64,000 nt of DNA, taken from contig CM057826.1 in the NCBI GenBank assembly GCA_030068075.1, positions 73,071,312-73,135,311 of the forward strand, given 5' to 3'. Each line of letters starts with the position of its first letter. Position 1 is the stretch's first letter. Made by a program: the position numbers and the translations under genes. Shown one piece after another: positions 59,700 to 64,000 of this stretch. The notes under the pieces are model-generated. The model did no database searches and had not been told where the DNA came from. It was given only the letters and a program-made list of their open reading frames with translations. The stretch comes from Paguma larvata (taxonomy: Eukaryota > Chordata > Mammalia > Carnivora > Viverridae).

Positions 59700-60300
59700 A
59701 AGAAATGTTTGGTTCTTGCTCATCTCCTGGGAGGTAACCCCTAAGTCCTTATCCTGTCTGTACAGAGTGTGTTTGTTTGGAATATTCTGCTTATACAGAG
59801 TATGTTTGTTTATCTGAATCTATGGGCCAAGTTATACAATTTATGCAAAACATGTGATTTACGGTGGAAATCTTGAGTCATGTGTCATCAACTTGAACTC
59901 GGGAGGTCAACCATGCAGACAGTCAGCCATTCCTACATGACCAACCCCCAATAAAATCTGAAGGTCAGACATTCCTGCATGAGCAACCCCCAATAAAATC
60001 CCTGGACACCAAGGGTTGTGTAAGCTTCTTCTCTGTTTGGTAACACTCCTTGCATGTTGTCATGCATCGTTGCTAGGAAAAGTAAGTACTTTCCACGTGA
60101 CTTCACTGAGAGAGGACACCAGGAAGCTTGTGTCTGGACTCTACATGCCTTTTTCTATCACTGATTTTAGTCTTTTACTGTAATAAACCATAACTGAGAG
60201 TATAATAGTTTTTGAGTACTGAAAGCCTTCCCAGCAAGTCATTGAGCCTGAGGGAGTTCCTAATCTTTGGGGATTCTTAGGAACATCCAAACACACAGGG
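59700..60300 (+). mobile_element. ERV LTR (ERVL-like, family unassigned)
   Basis: Retroviral LTR 3' features: two copies of AACCCCCAATAAAATC, CTGTAATAAACCATAACTG, GAGTATAATAGTTTTTGAG, GTCATTGAGCCTGAGGGAG. This is the order seen in ERVL-type LTRs of placental mammals. Boundaries are approximate and no internal sequence is recognised. Confidence 0.65.
59922..60005 (+). repeat. 42-bp tandem duplication within the LTR
   Basis: Unit 1 is 59922-59963, unit 2 is 59964-60005. Both start GTCAG and contain CAACCCCCAATAAAATC. Only a few positions differ. Confidence 0.93.
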
Positions 60301-60926
60301 TATATAAAAATTCATTCTCTAGGCTGAATAAACATGAAAGATTGCCTTCTCAGATAAGACTTATAACATAGGTCTTACCCAATATCAAACTTAACTGATA
60401 ATTTCAAAGATATAATCAAGATGCTGACACAAAGCAGGTCTAAGACATTGCACATAACTATCTAAGTCTTTTTACCTTTATTGGACACTAACAATTTGGT
60501 TCAGAAAAATAGGTGAGATTAGCTAGTAACTTCATAAGGACGGGAAGCTTTTAGGTTGTGAAATATCTGCATTTTATACACTAGATAAGGTGACATTTTC
60601 CACATTTATGCCTCACAAACCATAGATTTTGAGTTCATTTACTCTACCTCATCCTTAGTCAAACATCCTAAGAACATTCCAGAAATAGAACTACCATTTC
60701 TAGAAAATATCACTCATTTATTTATTAGAAGGAAGATAGATTGGATCATCTGGTTTCTTTTTTCCTCTCTGATTAAAGAGACTGAATAAGGACAACTGAT
60801 TTATATCCTACTTCCCCAAAATAAGCAACGCATGAACTCAGGACTGTAATTTATATACATGAATGATACTAGGTTAGAACTTCTCCCTTTTTCTAAGTTC
60901 CATGGAACCTCTAACAGTTTTTTAAA
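60301..60926. other. Unique intergenic sequence
   Basis: Nothing recognised. Confidence 0.5.
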
Positions 60927-60938
60927 AGATTTATTCTT

Positions 60939-61138
60939 GGGGCACCTGGGAGGTGACTCGATCTTGGCTCAGATCTTCATCTCACTGTTCGCAAGACCCA
61001 ACCCTGCATATCGAGCCCTGTGTATCCGGCTCTGTGCTGACAGCACGGAGCCGAGTTAAGACCTGGCTCACCCTCTGCCCCGCCCCCACTCATGTTTTTT
61101 TTCCCTCTCTCTCAAAATAAATAAGTAAACTTAAAAAA
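60939..61138 (+). mobile_element. CAN-SINE with promoter-region deletion
   Basis: GGGGCACCTGGGAGGTGACTCG then jumps to ATCTTGGCTCAGATCTTCAT, so most of the A-box/anticodon-arm region is missing. The body, CT tract and A-tail remain. TSD AGATTTATTCT (60927-60937) / AGTTTTATTCT (61139-61149). Confidence 0.9.
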
Positions 61139-61307
61139 AGTTTTATTCTCAATATCCTTCTCATAATGTTACTAATAATCAGTTATTACGATCTTTCTAC
61201 TTTTGTTACAGTCCCTTTCCTTAATCCTCTACACTGTGGTGTTGGATAAACTAGCACAACACTTTTAACTAGCTTCTTTCATAAAGAGCCATTCACTTTA
61301 TTATATT

Positions 61308-61800
61308 AATTGGTTATTGCTATGTAACAAGTTACTACAAAGCTTAGTGGAGCAAAACCATAATAAACATTTTATCTCTCACACTGTGTAGAGTAATTTG
61401 TCAGTGGCTTTGCTGGGAGGTTGTGTCTCAGTCTTTATAATGAGAGTGCAATTAAATGGTCCAAAAAGATCTCAGGTGTTGAAGGTTAATTAGGGATACA
61501 AGATCCATTTCCAATGTGGCTCATTCACTTGCCCAGCAAGTTATTGCTAGCAAGTTGGCAAAAAGCCTCAGTTTCACTCTCTGTAGGACCCTCCATAAGA
61601 CTGTTTGAATGTCTTCACAACATGGCTTCCTGCCTTCCCCACTGCAAGCAATCTGAGAAAGAACCAATCAAAAGGTAGATACTATTTATGACATACTCTA
61701 AGAGGTCTGAGCATAGCATCACATTGGCCACATTTTATCTATTAGTCCCTAAATCTGATGAGCATTCAAAAGGTAAGAGATTTGGCTTTACATCTGAAAG
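61308..61800 (-). mobile_element. MLT1-like LTR, antisense
   Basis: Starts with the complement of an MLT1 3' end (GGTTATTGCTATGTAACAAG, AAGCTTAGTGGAGCAAAACC), then ATTTTATCTCTCACACTGTG and GTGGCTTTGCTGGGAGGTTG. Later blocks CACAACATGGCTTCCTGCCT and CACATTGGCCACATTTTATC also fit. Strongly diverged. Confidence 0.75.
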
Positions 61801-61841
61801 GTAACAGTGGCAAATAATCTGTGGATATATATATTTTAAAA

Positions 61842-62052
61842 ATTTTGTTAATGTTTATTTATTTTTGAGAGAGAGAGAGAAAGAGCACAAGCAGGTAGGA
61901 GCAGAGAGAGAAGGAGACACAGAATCCGAAGCAGGCTCCAAGCTCTGAGATGTCAGCACAGAGACCCTACAGAGGGCTCCAACCCATAAACTATGAGATC
62001 ATGACCTGAGCTGAAGTCAGATGCTTAACTGACTGAGCCACCCAGGCACCAG
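61842..62052 (-). mobile_element. CAN-SINE
   Basis: Head complement CTGAGCCACCCAGGCACC at right, AATGTTTATTTATTTTTGAG at left. Long TSD: AATCTGTGGATATATATATTTTAAAA (61816-61841, with two extra TA units) versus AATTTGTGGATATATTTTAAAA (62053-62074). Confidence 0.96.
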
Positions 62053-62164
62053 AATTTGTGGATATATTTTAAAACTACTACAATCTGTGTTTGAACTGAT
62101 TATTGTCCAGCATATCACCATTTCATTACAAGTGAAAACTTCTCAGGGATGACTCATCAGTCAT

Positions 62165-62340
62165 TACATTATAATACTCAAGTGGTATGGGTTAAATAGG
62201 TGATACAGATTAAGGAGTACATTCATGGTAAGTACCACATGTTGTAAGTGTTGCATCACTAACTTCTACTCCTGAAATTAGTATTATGCTGCATGTTAAC
62301 TATTGAATTTAAACTAAAAACTTAAAAAAATATATAAAAA
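62165..62340 (+). mobile_element. Carnivore L1 3' UTR, severely truncated
   Basis: GGTTAAATAGGTGATACAGA, TTAAGGAGTACATTCATGGT, CTTCTACTCCTGAAATTAGT, TGCTGCATGTTAACTATTGA and an A-rich end. The same carnivore L1 tail as copy A at 45350-45650. Confidence 0.85.
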
Positions 62341-62474
62341 CATTTAGCAATAAGATCACACAGGCATGAAATAAACAGAATAGAAAGCAACCTATCAAGA
62401 CGGTGCTCTGGGCTTTGACTTTGTCCAGGCTAGAAGTAGCTTTGCTGTTTGTGGGCTTTTTACAATGTAGATAA

Positions 62475-62960
62475 TATGCTGACTTGGTTTTGGAAAAATC
62501 TCAATTATTATCTTTTCTAACACTGCCTCATCATTTCTTTTAAAGTTCCAATTAGATTTTCTTACTTTATCCTCCATATCTCTTACCTTGAATTGAATGC
62601 ACAATGTGTCTCTTTGGAACAGCTTCTGAATAATTTCTTTACAGTATGTCTGCCTGTTTTCTTAGTTTTCTCTACAGAAGTAAACGATATTTTATTAAAA
62701 AGAATCCAGTAAATTTAAATTGCCACTACTATATTTTTACTCCTAGTAGTTTTGTTTGGTCCTTCTTCCAAACAGTTTTTGTTTTTCATATTTAAGCCTC
62801 TCTTTTATTTTTTTGAAGTATATTATTTTTATATTGTATACCTAATCATTCTAATATTTGAATGGTTAGATTTTGTTTTTTTTTAATTCTCTGCTGGCTC
62901 TTGCTCATGGTGCTGCAATTTCTGGTGTGTTTACTAATTTATGCAAATAGTTTTTGCTCA
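62475..62960 (-). mobile_element. Possible HAL1/L1 ORF1-like fragment, antisense
   Basis: Long pyrimidine-rich antisense pattern (CACTGCCTCATCATTTCTTT, CTTACTTTATCCTCCATATC, CCTAATCATTCTAATATTTG, CTCTGCTGGCTCTTGCTCAT). This resembles the complement of the coiled-coil ORF1 part of old L1/HAL1 elements. Assignment from memory; highly diverged. Confidence 0.4.
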
Positions 62961-63164
62961 CTGAAAAATACTAGTATTAAACACAATATTTTATTTTCTA
63001 ACAAGAAGTATATAGATTAAGATGTGAGAACTGATAGTAGACTTAACATTATTCAAAAGTGAAAAATACATGGATTATTTTCTTCTTCTAGTATTTCAAA
63101 TGTCAAATTAGAACTACCAGAATTATCAGAATCAGTATTAACAGAAGGTTTAACACAGGTGGTT

Positions 63165-63385
63165 AGAGACGATAAATTATAAAGGAAAGCTCATGAGCTT
63201 TGAAATCAGGCAGAACTGGGTAAATTCTCAGCTCTGACACTACGCATAATAACTTGAATTCACCTCTGTTTACTCAGATGAAATGAGATAACTTATTAAA
63301 GAGATTATGTAAGTGATGTGCCTAGCACCTGTTTTGCACATAATATATATGCAACTAAAAGCTCTTGTTATGTTATTATCGAATT
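63165..63385 (+). mobile_element. MIR SINE
   Basis: Sense MIR: GGTGGTTAGAGACGATAAAT, CTCATGAGCTTTGAAATCAG, CTCAGCTCTGACACTACGC, AGATGAAATGAGATAAC, ATGTGCCTAGCACCTGTTTT. Nearly full-length. Confidence 0.82.
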
Positions 63386-63544
63386 ATTAAGGAAGATAAT
63401 CTTTAAGCCAAAATGTCAGTTATTATATACACCATATAAGGATATTTTAGAATTTCATAGATTGTTTTATAGTAGGTTTCGAGCAACAACACATGGTAAA
63501 GCAAATATATTAATATTAGTCTCCATATTACCAAGATTGAAGTT

Positions 63545-64000
63545 TAATACATTTAATAAGGTGGTTTAGGGCCCAGATAGTGAGGCCTGACATCTAGATA
63601 GACTCCCATTTCTAATTCTCATGGCTTGAGCAAATTACTTATTTTCTCTCTGCCCTGGTTTTTCATTATTTATTTATTTTTATTATTTATAATTTTAAAA
63701 ATGTTTATTTTAGAAATAGCACAAACAGAGGAGGGGCAGAGAGAGATGGGGAAAATGTAAAGTGGGTTCCATGCTGATAGCAGCAAGCCAGACGCAGGGA
63801 TTGAACTCAGGAAAGGCAAGATCACGACCTAAGTGGAAGTACCACACTCAACTCACTGATCCACCTGGGTGCCCGGGGTTTTCATTTTTAAAGTGATAAT
63901 AATAATAGTGCTGATGTCATAGAGTTGGTAGAGATCAACTATAAGATGTTTGGAGGATTGACTGGCTCATACAAAGTCCTGTTAATGTTTATTAAATAAA
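63545..64000 (+). mobile_element. MIR SINE split by a CAN-SINE
   Basis: Left part 63545-63679 (GTTTAGGGCCCAGATAGTGA, TTGAGCAAATTACTTATTTT). Right part 63877-64000 (TTTTAAAGTGATAATAATAA, TAGTGCTGATGTCATAGAGT, GGTAGAGATCAACTATAAGA). The two halves join at TGGTTTTTCAT, which is duplicated around the inserted SINE. Confidence 0.78.
63680..63876 (-). mobile_element. CAN-SINE nested in MIR
   Basis: Head complement CTGATCCACCTGGGTGCCC at right, AAAAATGTTTATTTTAG at left. The target GGTTTTTCATT (63657 onward) recurs as GGTTTTCATT (63877 onward). Rather diverged. Confidence 0.9.

Overview
The window is non-coding DNA from a carnivoran, most probably a felid. The main evidence is a set of about 22 full-type tRNA-Lys-derived SINEs (CAN-SINEs). 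Their head reads GGGGCGCCTGGGTGGCTCAG, and the region after the B box runs through GTGAGTTCGAGCCCC and TCTGTGCTGACAGC. That body matches what I know of the cat SINEC_Fc family and differs from the canid and bear/weasel versions. Several L1 3' ends are also of carnivore type. CpG is depleted, no CpG island is visible, and I find no exon-intron structure, tRNA, rRNA or protein-coding gene. Every longer open frame lies in a SINE, an LTR, an L1 remnant or a microsatellite.

Layout. 1-7.4 kb: mostly unique sequence with an MLT1-like LTR (2.26-2.70 kb), a solo class I ERV LTR with visible promoter motifs (4.16-4.68 kb) and two conserved-looking AT-rich blocks. 7.4-11.3 kb: a 5'-inverted L1, a MaLR LTR plus internal piece, a MER20-like hAT element, an MLT1-like LTR and a well-preserved SINE. 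11.3-22 kb: mainly unique, AT-rich and possibly regulatory sequence, cut by a 291-bp pure polypurine tract at 17.76 kb and (TA)/(CA) repeats with a palindrome at 21.5-21.8 kb. 22.7-28.8 kb: dense in repeats, with an old antisense L1 split by an ERV LTR, a second 5'-inverted L1, an L2 and three consecutive SINEs. 28.8-43 kb: sparse, with scattered SINEs, MIR and L2, a perfect 22-bp hairpin at 36.6 kb and an unexplained 48-bp direct repeat at 40.8/41.7 kb. 43.1-46 kb: an antisense L1 interrupted by a 519-bp solo LTR, followed by two consecutive sense L1 3' ends. 46-49.9 kb: unique. 49.9-56.5 kb: one long ancient L1 carrying three younger insertions, then a second L1 tail. 56.5-64 kb: SINEs, L2, an ERV LTR with an internal 42-bp tandem duplication, MLT1, and MIRs, one of them split by a SINE.

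Functionally this looks like a gene desert. If anything acts here it is likely to be distal regulatory DNA: several repeat-free blocks are rich in homeodomain- and POU-like motifs and should be tested for conservation. I did not find an undescribed gene system. The least expected signals are the hairpin and inverted duplications (36.6, 24.5 and 21.7 kb), the 48-bp direct repeat, and the two L1 copies with textbook 5' inversion. Repeat family names come from recognising consensus patterns by eye. Element edges are approximate unless a target-site duplication (TSD) is given.
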